Assembly: GCF_030013905.1 (NCBI RefSeq)
Contig: NZ_CP124862.1
Span: 2,049,051 to 2,113,050, forward strand
DNA: 64,000 nt
Source of the DNA: Petroclostridium sp. X23
GTDB taxonomy: Bacteria; Bacillota; Clostridia; SK-Y3
Direction of reading: 5' to 3'
In this document: piece by piece, positions 1-8,804 of the stretch
How positions within the stretch are numbered: the stretch's first letter is position 1
How the letters are laid out: each line of letters starts with the position of its first letter
Translations under genes and position numbers: made by a program
The notes under the pieces: model-generated
Told to the model about the DNA's origin: nothing
Database searches by the model: none
Seen by the model: only the letters and a program-made list of their open reading frames with translations

Positions 1-1939
1 TTTTATTAAATTTATGCATTAAAGCAATGAGCAATATATAATTAATATAGTTTTGACGAAAATCCTCATTGAACGAAAGTTTTTTATCTTCTGATAATAA
101 AGAAATAATCTTTTGTGGAACATCGTAAAGGAATTTATAAATTGGTATAGCTTTATCTTCAACCACATTTATGAAAATATCATCTGGTAATGCCGCTATT
201 GAGTATATAATCCAGCGAGACCAATAGTAAAAAGCTTTATCTACACCCCAAGCATTATCGTTCCCTAAATAGACATTAAACAATCCAACTTTAAAAGCCA
301 GTGGTATGTTTTTACCACGTATAGCTTTACTCTGTAGATATGGAATGAGCATTTTTTCAAACAAATCGTAGTTAATAATAATATTGTTTTGGCGGAGATA
401 ACTCAAGTCTTCCTGTATTTTATTTTCGAGACATAACAGTGTAAAATATTCCGCAAACCGTCTATGTCTGTATGAAAAAGTTTGTGTATTTTCTGTTATA
501 ACAGTATCAAAAAAATTATCCGCCATATATGAAACAATTTGATTTGTTGAAGTGTAATCACATTTAGAATAAACACTATTTATTATTTTCTGCAATTCCT
601 TTTGAGTGAAGCAAAACTTTTCATTTTCAAATAAATAAAAAGCCAGTTTTTTATTTATTTCAATAATAGCTTTCTCTTTGGGATTTGGTATGTTTAGTTC
701 TTCTAAATATTTCCTATGGTGTATATCATTTAAAATTGTTGACACGCTAACTTCCATTAAATCTGCAAAATAATTATTAGCTTTAATGTTATAAATATGT
801 TTCCATAAAAGTGCAAGCGTTAATATATCTGTAACACCTTCGTAAAATTGAGTGTTCTTTTCACTCAACTCAATAAGCCTAGTTTTTCTATCATCATCAT
901 CTTTGTCGTCAAAATATTTTTGTATTTGTTCTTTATTCAAATTTTCAATTGTGTGTTCTGATATATCAGGAAATGTAGCTTTTAAAATTAATTTATTATA
1001 GCTGGATAATCTGGACGATATTATTATTTTTTTAGTTGTTTCTTTTTCTAATAGACTCTCAATAAACAGTAAAGTTGAAGTTATAGCTTTGTTCGAAATT
1101 TCATCAAGACCATCAAGCAAGAATATGAAATTATTATTATTCAAATCCGCAACAATATTTCGTTCTACTAAATCTAGCGGCGTATTATTTAAATTAATAA
1201 ATATGCATAATGCCCCTACATTATCTATCACTTCAAGCTGTTCCTCTGTTGATTCTTTATCATATCCTCCATAAATATTAAATAATTTTCGCATACATAC
1301 ACTTTTGCCAGAACCAGCAGCGCCAGTAAAGAGATGCAATTTATCTTTAGACTTTAATAGTGCCTCACTGTATTCCCTAACTGTTAACACAGTATCGTTA
1401 TCTAATAAATTTAGCTCGACATACTCTTTTGACTGTATTAGGGTGTTCATTCGGACACTTTTGCTATCAGATAGCTTTTTTAAGATATCTGTTTTCCCAA
1501 AATAAAATTCCGCCAAATCTATATTGTTTGGTTGATTTAAACTGATTACAAAATTGTTAGGTAAAAACCATTCTACAGTTATACCTTTCTTTTTGCATTT
1601 ATCCTCTATGTTTTTAGCGCTTTTGCAAGAAGTTTGTGCCTGTTGATTAATGTATATAATGATATGGTTCAGTTTATCATAATTTGCTAATGCTTTATCA
1701 ATAGACTCACTAATATTTGCATAATTGATGTTTTTATCGAAAAACTTAGCTTGAAATCCACAATACTTATCATCAGAATTCTTAATAGGCTCTGTTTCCA
1801 GACCTACTTGATTAAAGTCGGTGCGAGCCCCTTCTGCAAGATTGTATTTACGGCAAAATAAAAAATAGCATAACATTTCAAATGCTTCTGTTACTTTTGA
1901 ATGCTTTAATTCAAAAGCTTTCCAATTTATATCTACCAT
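1..1939 (-). CDS. Nuclease-like/NACHT STAND ATPase, likely anti-phage sensor (3' end cut by window edge)
   Basis: About 646 residues are visible and the reading frame is still open at position 1. Residues about 40-70 carry a PD-(D/E)xK-like pattern, GLETEP at 46-51 followed by GFQAKFF with QAK at 63-65, as in Mrr-like nuclease domains. A P-loop GAAGSGKS ends near residue 213. The NACHT-type Walker B FIFLLDGLDEIS follows with D276, D279 and E280. The C-terminal half is helical, with no repeat domain recognised before the edge. The start has AAGGAG eight bases upstream. Nuclease-NACHT fusions are known bacterial NLR-like defence proteins; activity here is inferred. It lies on the same strand as the SIR2-HerA operon, separated by the group II intron. 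The missing C-terminus would hold the sensor region. Confidence 0.8.
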   Translation of the reverse strand, partial: MVDINWKAFELKHSKVTEAFEMLCYFLFCRKYNLAEGARTDFNQVGLETEPIKNSDDKYCGFQAKFFDKNINYANISESIDKALANYDKLNHIIIYINQQAQTSCKSAKNIEDKCKKKGITVEWFLPNNFVISLNQPNNIDLAEFYFGKTDILKKLSDSKSVRMNTLIQSKEYVELNLLDNDTVLTVREYSEALLKSKDKLHLFTGAAGSGKSVCMRKLFNIYGGYDKESTEEQLEVIDNVGALCIFINLNNTPLDLVERNIVADLNNNNFIFLLDGLDEISNKAITSTLLFIESLLEKETTKKIIISSRLSSYNKLILKATFPDISEHTIENLNKEQIQKYFDDKDDDDRKTRLIELSEKNTQFYEGVTDILTLALLWKHIYNIKANNYFADLMEVSVSTILNDIHHRKYLEELNIPNPKEKAIIEINKKLAFYLFENEKFCFTQKELQKIINSVYSKCDYTSTNQIVSYMADNFFDTVITENTQTFSYRHRRFAEYFTLLCLENKIQEDLSYLRQNNIIINYDLFEKMLIPYLQSKAIRGKNIPLAFKVGLFNVYLGNDNAWGVDKAFYYWSRWIIYSIAALPDDIFINVVEDKAIPIYKFLYDVPQKIISLLSEDKKLSFNEDFRQNYINYILLIALMHKFNK

Positions 1940-2005
1940 CAATTATTTCTCCTTATCAGTTGTCATTTATATAGATGAAATTTTCAAACCGAAAAGTACG
2001 TTTTT

Positions 2006-2122
2006 TTATAAATTTAGAGTAACATCTTCAAAATTTCTAAAGTTGTCAATAGATACTTTTTTCAAATTGTCTGGCATTTTCACAGTCAAAGACACAATGC
2101 TTCTCAAACTAAAACTTCCCAT
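2006..2122 (-). other. Possible small ORF or gene remnant between intron and NACHT gene
   Basis: Thirty-eight codons starting MGSFSLRSIVSL and ending in TLNL. The open frame extends back toward the group II intron junction, but meets a TAG in the spliced exon sequence. Only a weak GGTGGTG lies upstream of the ATG. It may be the tail of a disrupted gene or a tiny real gene. No function is recognised. Confidence 0.2.
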
Positions 2123-2192
2123 TATTGCTATAACACCACCATTACTGAACTGTCGGCTAAGTCAGAGGGATTACTCCCTCCTTCTCGCCTAA

Positions 2193-2226
2193 GAACTGTA
2201 CATGTCACTTTCACGACATACAGCTC
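2193..2226 (-). ncRNA. Group II intron domain V
   Basis: The 34-base hairpin begins GAGCTGTATG and ends TACAGTTC, with a GTGAAAGT loop region. It keeps the AGC catalytic triad near its 5' side and the two-base bulge typical of domain V. A longer hairpin with GGAGGG/CCCTC arms follows and fits domain VI. This is the part of the ribozyme that identifies the intron most firmly. Confidence 0.85.
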
Positions 2227-2250
2227 AAGCTCTCATTTATCCATTTGTCT

Positions 2251-4029
2251 TTATGATATTCCTGCAAATCTTAGTTGCCTTATAGTTTTGCAACCTTCCT
2301 GTTTGCGTTGTTTTGTCGGAAGCTTACCTTTTAGCGGAAACATTTTATAATATTGTCTGTTGCAATATCCATGTACCAATTGTAAGTTGTTATATTTCCT
2401 TGTCCCGCCGTGTATCTCTGGTACTTTTTCTTGTACTACCAGTCTTTCACTAAAATCTGTGATACTTATTTTGCATATAAGGCATTTATAATTCTGCATT
2501 TTAGCCATTTTCTGTTTGCTTTTAATACTGTTTCTATTGAATTCCTTTTCATCCCTACGCTCAAAATATTCTTTAAGGCCAACATCATATGGTGTTGCTC
2601 TGAATTTAATAAGAATATGCCTAACTATTGGTATCCATGACATTCTTGTAAGTTGTTTGTGTTCTTTTGGATCAGTCAGTATCCATCGATTTTTGCTTTG
2701 CCCCGTTATATCTGGCTTGTAGTATCTATCTATTATCCAAGTCTTGCTTTTCTTTGGATGTAGATACTTTAAAAATATAAATGTACACCCCCAGATATGG
2801 TGGTCAATATATGAATATGTCTGTTTTGCAACCGATGGCGACCAGTAGTTACCTATACCTCTAATAATGGGATTAAGCTTGTCTATTACTGCACTAACGT
2901 TATTGCCTTTCAGCTTCTGTATTTCCTTTGAAATGGTTTCTTTACTTTTCTTGATAGACTCCTTTGATGGTTTTATCAGCAGTTTTTCACCCTGACATGT
3001 TTGATACAATCTTACATTAAAACCCAGAAAATTAAAGCCTTCGTCTATTGTTACTACTCCTGTTTTTTCTTTTGATAACTCCAGACCTCTTTTTTCTAAA
3101 TATGGTTTTAATAGTCCATAGACATCTTCCGCATCTTTTTTCGTATTACACATTACCACAAAATCATCTGCATAGAACACTAATGTATATTTGGTCACAT
3201 TTGTATAACATGCAATTTCGCCATTGCTTTTCGCAGGCTTATACTTTATTCCAAGTATATCCTCCATACCCATTAATGCAATATTCGCAAGTAGCGGTGA
3301 TACAATATTGCCTTGTCCAGAACCAAATTCGGTTTCATTGAATACACCATCGTCAACATATCCTGCTTTTAGCCATTTGCCTATCAATTTACCATATGGG
3401 AATTCTTTTATCTGTTCCATAATGTAATCATGATTTAAATTATCAAAACAACCTTTAAAATCCCCTTCAAAAATCCATCTTTTATTGCCTCTACAGCAGG
3501 ATAGAAAAATTCTTGCAATAGCGTCATGACACCCTCTTTTAGGTCTAAAACCATATGATATCGGTTCAAACCTTGCCTCCCATTGTGGCTCCAGTGCTCC
3601 TTTAATAATATTTTGATATATTCTGTCTCGCAGTGTAGGTATACTAAGTGGTCTTAATTTTCCGTTTTTCTTTTTGATATAGGTTCTGTGTGACGGTTTT
3701 GGATTGTGTTTTTCTATATCCAATTTTGATAAGTCATAGAACAATTTTAATCTATCTTCGTTGGATAAAGCTATCTCTCCGTCCACACCTGCTGTCTTTT
3801 TGCCCTTGTTAATTTGCGTAACTCTTTTTATAGATACCATTAGCATTGCCTTACTTCTTACTAAGAGTCTTTGCAGATTTCTTACTTTGCGTTTATCACC
3901 AAGACATTCGGCACGGTATATCCGCTGTTGCAATTTCTCTACATACCTGTTAACATGGAACCAGTCAATAAGTTTCCATTTGGTATCGGGAGATAATGTG
4001 GACTTCCTATAATTTGAAGTTTTTCGCAT
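2251..4029 (-). CDS. ltrA: Group II intron reverse transcriptase/maturase
   Basis: The 592-residue protein has the reverse transcriptase order of such enzymes: first catalytic Asp in GDFKGCFD (D190), a block GSGQGNIVSPLLANI (about 236-250), and the YADD box at 286-289. Maturase domain X follows. The C-terminus has a CLIC pair and an HNH-like segment ending NNLQLVHGYCNRQYY. The first His of the HNH core appears replaced (VVQEKVPE where DHxxP is usual), so DNA endonuclease activity is doubtful. The RT block reads GQGN where PQGG is common. GAGG lies six bases upstream of the ATG. It should promote splicing and retrohoming of the surrounding intron. Confidence 0.95.
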   Translation of the reverse strand: MRKTSNYRKSTLSPDTKWKLIDWFHVNRYVEKLQQRIYRAECLGDKRKVRNLQRLLVRSKAMLMVSIKRVTQINKGKKTAGVDGEIALSNEDRLKLFYDLSKLDIEKHNPKPSHRTYIKKKNGKLRPLSIPTLRDRIYQNIIKGALEPQWEARFEPISYGFRPKRGCHDAIARIFLSCCRGNKRWIFEGDFKGCFDNLNHDYIMEQIKEFPYGKLIGKWLKAGYVDDGVFNETEFGSGQGNIVSPLLANIALMGMEDILGIKYKPAKSNGEIACYTNVTKYTLVFYADDFVVMCNTKKDAEDVYGLLKPYLEKRGLELSKEKTGVVTIDEGFNFLGFNVRLYQTCQGEKLLIKPSKESIKKSKETISKEIQKLKGNNVSAVIDKLNPIIRGIGNYWSPSVAKQTYSYIDHHIWGCTFIFLKYLHPKKSKTWIIDRYYKPDITGQSKNRWILTDPKEHKQLTRMSWIPIVRHILIKFRATPYDVGLKEYFERRDEKEFNRNSIKSKQKMAKMQNYKCLICKISITDFSERLVVQEKVPEIHGGTRKYNNLQLVHGYCNRQYYKMFPLKGKLPTKQRKQEGCKTIRQLRFAGIS

Positions 4030-4595
4030 CTGTTACCTCACTTTTGAAATCTTGCTTTTCGTTTTATTCCGTGTTGATTACCAATTGGAAGTCAGCACCC
4101 TTTCAGGTATGTAATTTAACATTATTCGCCCAGTTATTTCTTATTCCTGTTGGTTTGCACCCTGGCGACCTTTGCTTTTTCCAACGCTCCGTTATCCTCT
4201 GAAGATTGTATCTTCCTTACGGTTGACCTACCATTAATGGACTCCATAGGACTTACCAAGTTCAGCTTCTATTAGATACGGTTGGGTTAGGCTTATTCAA
4301 TACACCGGCAGATATGTAGGTAGTAACATACGTACATGCGAAGTTACGTTTTCTAATCTACAATACAATGGCTAACATATCCCAACCATTGCTGCTAATG
4401 ACGATGCTTAATCGTAAACCATACCAACCTTTCCCATGATTGCCATGGATACTAGGCAATCAGTTAGGCGTTTCCTCATGCAACCCACCTCAGGGTTACT
4501 CCTGACGCAGTTTCAGATGGGAATATCCCTACTACTAGGACATCAGACACCAGTCTGTACTAATTTTTCAAGAAGAAGCCGCTTCTTGTCGCACA

Positions 4596-4615
4596 CCAAT
4601 TATTAGCCTAATTGG
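4596..4615. repeat. Inverted repeat at the intron insertion point
   Basis: Arms CCAATTA and TAATTGG are separated by six bases, ending one base from the intron 5' end and 24 bases after the KTSC stop codon. No T-run follows, so it is a weak terminator at best. Group IIC introns are known to enter next to such hairpins; whether this hairpin was the target is inference. Confidence 0.5.
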
Positions 4616-4638
4616 TAGTTGATAATGGTAACCTTGAA

Positions 4639-4854
4639 TTAACCAACTCTATTTTCAGTATATCTACCTCTAATATTTGCATGGAAATACTTCCCGATCG
4701 AAAGTGCACTCTCAAATTCGTACCAGATATATTCTGGTACATCAAAGTACTGCCAAAGCTGTCTGTTAGATTTAAATTCAATTTCTAGAATTGCTTGTGA
4801 AAAATCATATCCAATACTTGTTATCATTGTTGATTCTATATAAGTTCTTTCCAT
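4639..4854 (-). CDS. KTSC-domain protein, third gene of SIR2-HerA operon
   Basis: The 71-residue protein covers essentially one KTSC domain: SIGYDFSQAILEIEF, then a YFDVPEYIWYEFESA segment and a final GKYFHANIRGRY. GAGGGG lies eight bases before the ATG. It follows herA by 15 bases on the same strand and so is probably co-transcribed with SIR2 and HerA. The biochemical role of KTSC domains is not well defined. A regulatory or nucleic-acid-binding partner of the SIR2-HerA complex is possible but unproven. The intron sits just downstream. Confidence 0.75.
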   Translation of the reverse strand: MERTYIESTMITSIGYDFSQAILEIEFKSNRQLWQYFDVPEYIWYEFESALSIGKYFHANIRGRYTENRVG

Positions 4855-4869
4855 TTCATTAACCCCTCT

Positions 4870-6651
4870 TTATAATCTTTGTTCCCTAATCTTTGTTACA
4901 ACAGCCTTATAACAATCAAGTTCACATGCAAATTCCTCCTTCCAGCATTTAGCCAATTTAGGATCGGCACTATCAGGTCTAGGATTTTGCAATGGCAGCT
5001 TTACTCTTGAAGGAATCTTTATTGCTTCTCCAACAATAATGGCTTCCCCAATGCGTAATGATGGTAATAAATCAATTAAACTATTCATATTATCCGGCGC
5101 GAGTGATTTTACAATAGATTGATCTGAAGAATTCGTTAATCTCAAAGCAATAAATGTTCCTACTTGAGCTAAGATTGTTTCCGAAATTTCCGATGGCCGC
5201 TGAGAGATAACTAATGCTCCAACGCCAAATTTACGGCCTTCTTTAAAAATTCGTTCCGCTGCAACTTTCGAATAACTTGTACTATCATCATTACCAAGAT
5301 ATGAGTGAGCTTCATCATAAGCTAATAACAAAGGCCTACTTCTACCAGTTTTCTTTTCGTTTCTCCCCCAAAACATACTGTCGTATATAAATCTTGTTAT
5401 TAAACCAACCGTAATATCTAATACTTCAAACGGTATATTACTTAAATCAAGAATTGTAAGACGTTCTTCATTTCCTATCCATTCATTAAGTAAATCATGC
5501 AAATCTTTAGGTGAGTTTTCATCTTTATAATCACCAGGATGAAAAAGGAAATTATACCTACTATCTCTTAATCTATTTAATAATCTTTTTTCATATGAGT
5601 AGTACTCATTATGTTGGCTTTTATACGGCGGAGCATTATTTGCAGTATCTAGATGCGACTTAAACTTAGCACCCTTTAACTCTTCGAAATTGCCAGTATC
5701 TCCATCTACGATATATTTCATTGAGTCTTCTTTCGTCTGCTCATCTTTCTTGGTAGATGAAAAGCTTGCGTTTAACCACCAATTCATTTCATGCCAAACT
5801 TTTCTAGAGCTAAATGGAATTGGTGAATCTGCAGTAATAAAATTCTGATTTACATTCCCTGCCTTTAAACTCCAATGTTCACGCTTATACTGTGTTATTA
5901 ATTCTCTGAACATTCTATACTCTGGCCTTTGATCATCAGTAGGTTTGGCCCCAACAAGGAAATAAGCTAATTCATCAAAATTCATAAGCCAAAACGGAAT
6001 GTATAGAGGATTTCTTTCATCATTTATTTTGAATACTTTTGCCTCTGGAAATGCCGATTCATATTCGCCATGTGGGTCAATTAACACGATTCTAGCATTA
6101 TTAAAATCTTTAATTATCTGTTTAAGGACAGTAACAGTTGTATTAGATTTTCCACTTCCAGTAGACCCTAAAATTGCTGCATGTCTTAACACAAGTTTAT
6201 GAATATCTACGTAAACCTCTAAATTATCACATGATGAATGTTTTCCAATTGTTATCGCGCCATCGTCCCTTTTACCATAAATCTCTTCTAAATCAGTATC
6301 AGTAACAATATGTACCTCATCATTAATGGTTGGATAAAGTCCTATTCCTTTCTCAAACAAGCCGTTTCCAACTTTCTCACCTATTAAGTTTACAGTTAAG
6401 AACCTTGAACCCACTTTTTGTTTAATATCACTATCATTTACTTTACTTGGTGTATTACTCACACTAGCTACAATTCCATATGAGTTTATATTACCAACAG
6501 GTATTTTTACAAAAGTGCCAATCTGTCCTATTTTATAAACTTTTCCCCTAATAATAGGACTTGACGATGGAATTTGGTCACTTACTTCTACTTCAACAAT
6601 ACTTGAATCTACTCTAATGATTTTTCCAAGGAAGGTAATTTCACTTTCCAT
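4870..6651 (-). CDS. herA: HerA-like ATPase/translocase of SIR2-HerA defence system
   Basis: Residues 1-100 form a HAS-barrel-like beta region. The P-loop GSTGSGKS lies at about 162-169, followed by VLIDPHGEY. Walker B is LLLAYDEAHSYLG, and the HerA hallmark GRKFGVGALVISQRP and an arginine-rich region follow. Length, about 593 residues, is normal for the family. The start at 6651 is chosen because GGGGAGG lies six bases upstream; a start 15 bases earlier has no site. It overlaps the SIR2 stop codon by 11 bases, implying translational coupling. HerA hexamers pair with SIR2 NADases or nucleases in known anti-phage systems, and this pairing is the expected role here. Confidence 0.93.
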   Translation of the reverse strand: MESEITFLGKIIRVDSSIVEVEVSDQIPSSSPIIRGKVYKIGQIGTFVKIPVGNINSYGIVASVSNTPSKVNDSDIKQKVGSRFLTVNLIGEKVGNGLFEKGIGLYPTINDEVHIVTDTDLEEIYGKRDDGAITIGKHSSCDNLEVYVDIHKLVLRHAAILGSTGSGKSNTTVTVLKQIIKDFNNARIVLIDPHGEYESAFPEAKVFKINDERNPLYIPFWLMNFDELAYFLVGAKPTDDQRPEYRMFRELITQYKREHWSLKAGNVNQNFITADSPIPFSSRKVWHEMNWWLNASFSSTKKDEQTKEDSMKYIVDGDTGNFEELKGAKFKSHLDTANNAPPYKSQHNEYYSYEKRLLNRLRDSRYNFLFHPGDYKDENSPKDLHDLLNEWIGNEERLTILDLSNIPFEVLDITVGLITRFIYDSMFWGRNEKKTGRSRPLLLAYDEAHSYLGNDDSTSYSKVAAERIFKEGRKFGVGALVISQRPSEISETILAQVGTFIALRLTNSSDQSIVKSLAPDNMNSLIDLLPSLRIGEAIIVGEAIKIPSRVKLPLQNPRPDSADPKLAKCWKEEFACELDCYKAVVTKIREQRL

Positions 6652-7828
6652 TGATAACCTCCCCAATCCTATTAATTCTTCCAGAGCTTATCAATAAAAA
6701 ATTGACTAGCTTTTTGAAGTCTCCAAGAATAAGTTTTTCTGAAGACTTGTCCCAATATGTATCGCTTTGATCAGTATTACCAACGCTTTCATCATACTTC
6801 CATTCGTGGACTTTACCATTTAATATTATAAGCTTAGGACTCATTACACATAAATTTAAATATGATGTGCAATATTCTTTCATTGCTTCAATTTGATCAT
6901 CAGAAAAGCAGAAAACTATTGAATATAATCTTGGATTTTGCCGTAGACCATTAAAAATAATTTCGTTTATATGCTGGTCAGAAAACGAATATCCAGAAAA
7001 TATAAATAATAATTCCCCTTGAAGTAGATAGTTTTTCAACCGATCAAAATAAGCAATAAAGGGTTGTTTGCGTGACAAATTATATTTCTCTTTAGATGGA
7101 TAAATAACTAACTCATTTTCCGGCGAACCTATTTTCCCAATTCTTATAATTTTCGAACTCTTTGTTGATGAATCTTTTCTAAACTCCCAATTTAACGAGC
7201 CATGGAGTTTCCATACTCTTACCCAGTTATAAGTCAAGTCGCTATGTCCTACAAATGCTTCAATACTCTCAGGCCAAAAGAACGGTTCGTAGGCTCCTAC
7301 AAATCCATCAAAATATGGAACATTATTTTTCTCCATTGCCCTTTCTATTAACATATCATAGTTAGTTGTAAAGATTTCTTTTACATAGTTTCTATTCCAT
7401 AAATCTAGCCATGCTATAAATTTTCTTAATTCAGATATATCTGCTTTTTCCTCTTTCTTCTTAATAATTTCAAAGATGTTCTTGCAAATTGCTTCATCTA
7501 ATTTTCGGGCATTTCCTCCATTTATACCATCATATTCACGATCTTTAAGTTCTCCAGTAATATCCCTGATTTGACGAATATAGTTAAGTATTTCTTCCAC
7601 ACTAATGTTTTTTCTGCCATGAAGCCCTTCTAAGCTAATTTTGAGTTTCTGAAAATATGCCTTCATCTCACTTTCAAGCATAGCTTCAACTTCATTAGTA
7701 AGTGAAATAACATTAGGTAACCCAAAAGCACATGAAGTTCCAGCCCCAAAGAAGAATCCAATATTTTTTGAGTAAGATAATAGCTTTTTAAACTCCTCTA
7801 TTTCTTGTATAATGTTTATGGCTTCCAT
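6641..7828 (-). CDS. SIR2-family NAD-hydrolase-type defence protein
   Basis: The Rossmann-like SIR2 core shows FFFGAGTSCAFGLPN (GAGTS near residues 28-32), EIFTTNYDMLIERA and VWKLHGSLNW. A late SGYSFSDQHI follows, as in the SIR2_2 group of defence proteins. No zinc ribbon of a classic sirtuin deacetylase is present, which favours NAD+ depletion over deacetylation. The chosen ATG has GGGGG six bases upstream; an ATG two codons earlier directly abuts that run. It is the first gene of a three-gene operon with herA and KTSC. SIR2-HerA pairs are known to abort phage infection; action in this host is inferred. Confidence 0.9.
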   Translation of the reverse strand: MEAINIIQEIEEFKKLLSYSKNIGFFFGAGTSCAFGLPNVISLTNEVEAMLESEMKAYFQKLKISLEGLHGRKNISVEEILNYIRQIRDITGELKDREYDGINGGNARKLDEAICKNIFEIIKKKEEKADISELRKFIAWLDLWNRNYVKEIFTTNYDMLIERAMEKNNVPYFDGFVGAYEPFFWPESIEAFVGHSDLTYNWVRVWKLHGSLNWEFRKDSSTKSSKIIRIGKIGSPENELVIYPSKEKYNLSRKQPFIAYFDRLKNYLLQGELLFIFSGYSFSDQHINEIIFNGLRQNPRLYSIVFCFSDDQIEAMKEYCTSYLNLCVMSPKLIILNGKVHEWKYDESVGNTDQSDTYWDKSSEKLILGDFKKLVNFLLISSGRINRIGEVINGK

Positions 7829-8301
7829 TTTCATCCCCCACTCATAATCATCTTACAATTTTATAAGTTTATAGGCACATGTTCATGAATACGCTGTATC
7901 TTTATGCGATAATTTTTTACCAATACAACTAATCATCAACTTCACCTAATAGGCATAATTACACCGTACTCATATCCTCGTAACAGTCATGCTAAGAGTC
8001 TTCTTTATTCTAATTAAGCATTCCTTCTATTTTTTGCCACAACAAATTATTATTCTACAAAACTATTGCTATTCCCTGCCACTTAAGTTAACTTTTCATC
8101 GCAAATTTCGACAATATTTTTATATAAGATTTTACTCCACTCTCAAAGTAACCCGTTTAAAAGTCTAAAATCAATCATTAAATATATTACATTTTAAAAA
8201 ACTCTTTCAAATGGAAAATATTTGATTAACTCTTATAAATACTGTAAATAATATCAAAATAAAATCAGTTCTCATGAGACTTTGATGCAAGGAGAATATT
8301 T
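7829..8301. other. AT-rich intergenic region without recognised gene
   Basis: About 470 bases between the divergent SIR2 gene and the 133-residue ORF. It must hold both promoters. Candidate AT-rich boxes are present but none is clear enough to call. No TnsB-type repeat, RNA gene or coding frame was seen. Confidence 0.5.
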
Positions 8302-8703
8302 ATGTATTTTTCAAAAGAATTAATTGATAATATATCTCAGGCTTATAATCAAATAATTGAACACTTTGATGTTCTAAAAGAAGAATTGCGCTGTTCCGAC
8401 TTGTTAATTCAAGACCTTTTGCACGCAATTGAAAACGATACCTTCAACGTTGTAAAAGGCTATCACTATGCTAAAAAGATCCAGAAAATCCAACAGGCTC
8501 GAAGATTGATTAAAAATGAATATGAAATTTTTCAATCAATCTATCCAATTATCGCAAAAAATCAAAAAGATCTTAAAAAAATAACAGAAAAGATTGAAAA
8601 AAGAATCGAAGATCAAAAAAATAGAACATATACTCCTAGAATTACCGACTTCAAGACAGATACAAATATTAAGCCATTAATGGTCAATGGAAAAATATCA
8701 TAA
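8302..8703 (+). CDS. Uncharacterised helical protein in transposon
   Basis: The 133-residue protein starts MYFSKELIDNIS and has an AAGGAG site seven bases upstream, so it is probably a real gene. It is predicted to be almost wholly helical, with a charged coiled-coil stretch near residues 85-112 (KKITEKIEKRIEDQK), and ends in a short non-helical tail. No family was recognised. It lies between the defence cargo and tnsD and converges on tnsD. It could be cargo or an accessory of the transposon. The sequence gives no sign of a DNA-binding HTH. Confidence 0.6.
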   Translation: MYFSKELIDNISQAYNQIIEHFDVLKEELRCSDLLIQDLLHAIENDTFNVVKGYHYAKKIQKIQQARRLIKNEYEIFQSIYPIIAKNQKDLKKITEKIEKRIEDQKNRTYTPRITDFKTDTNIKPLMVNGKIS

Positions 8704-8804
8704 CACATTGGTAATGTTATAAAATCTTGAATCTATAAAAAGGTTTATTGTAATCCACTAGGGAATAATTTTATCCTTTATCTATCATTACTTGTATTAA
8801 ATCT

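Larger units (their letters stand above)
2152..4594 (-). mobile_element. Group II intron, complete
   Basis: The minus-strand sequence starts GTGCGAC, a typical bacterial group II 5' end, at 4594. About 560 bases of presumed domains I-III precede the maturase gene. Domain V and a domain VI-like hairpin follow it, and the intron appears to end CCGAC at 2152. Length is about 2.44 kb. It inserted about 45 bases after the KTSC gene, one base past a small inverted repeat, so splicing should leave the surrounding defence transcript intact. The 3' boundary is set by analogy and could be off by a few bases. Confidence 0.85.

Noticed and set aside
1..8301. Left end of the Tn7-like element inside the cargo region
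   Set aside because: No AGTTGGAAACT-type sites or TGT terminus were found in this stretch, so the end is placed outside the window.
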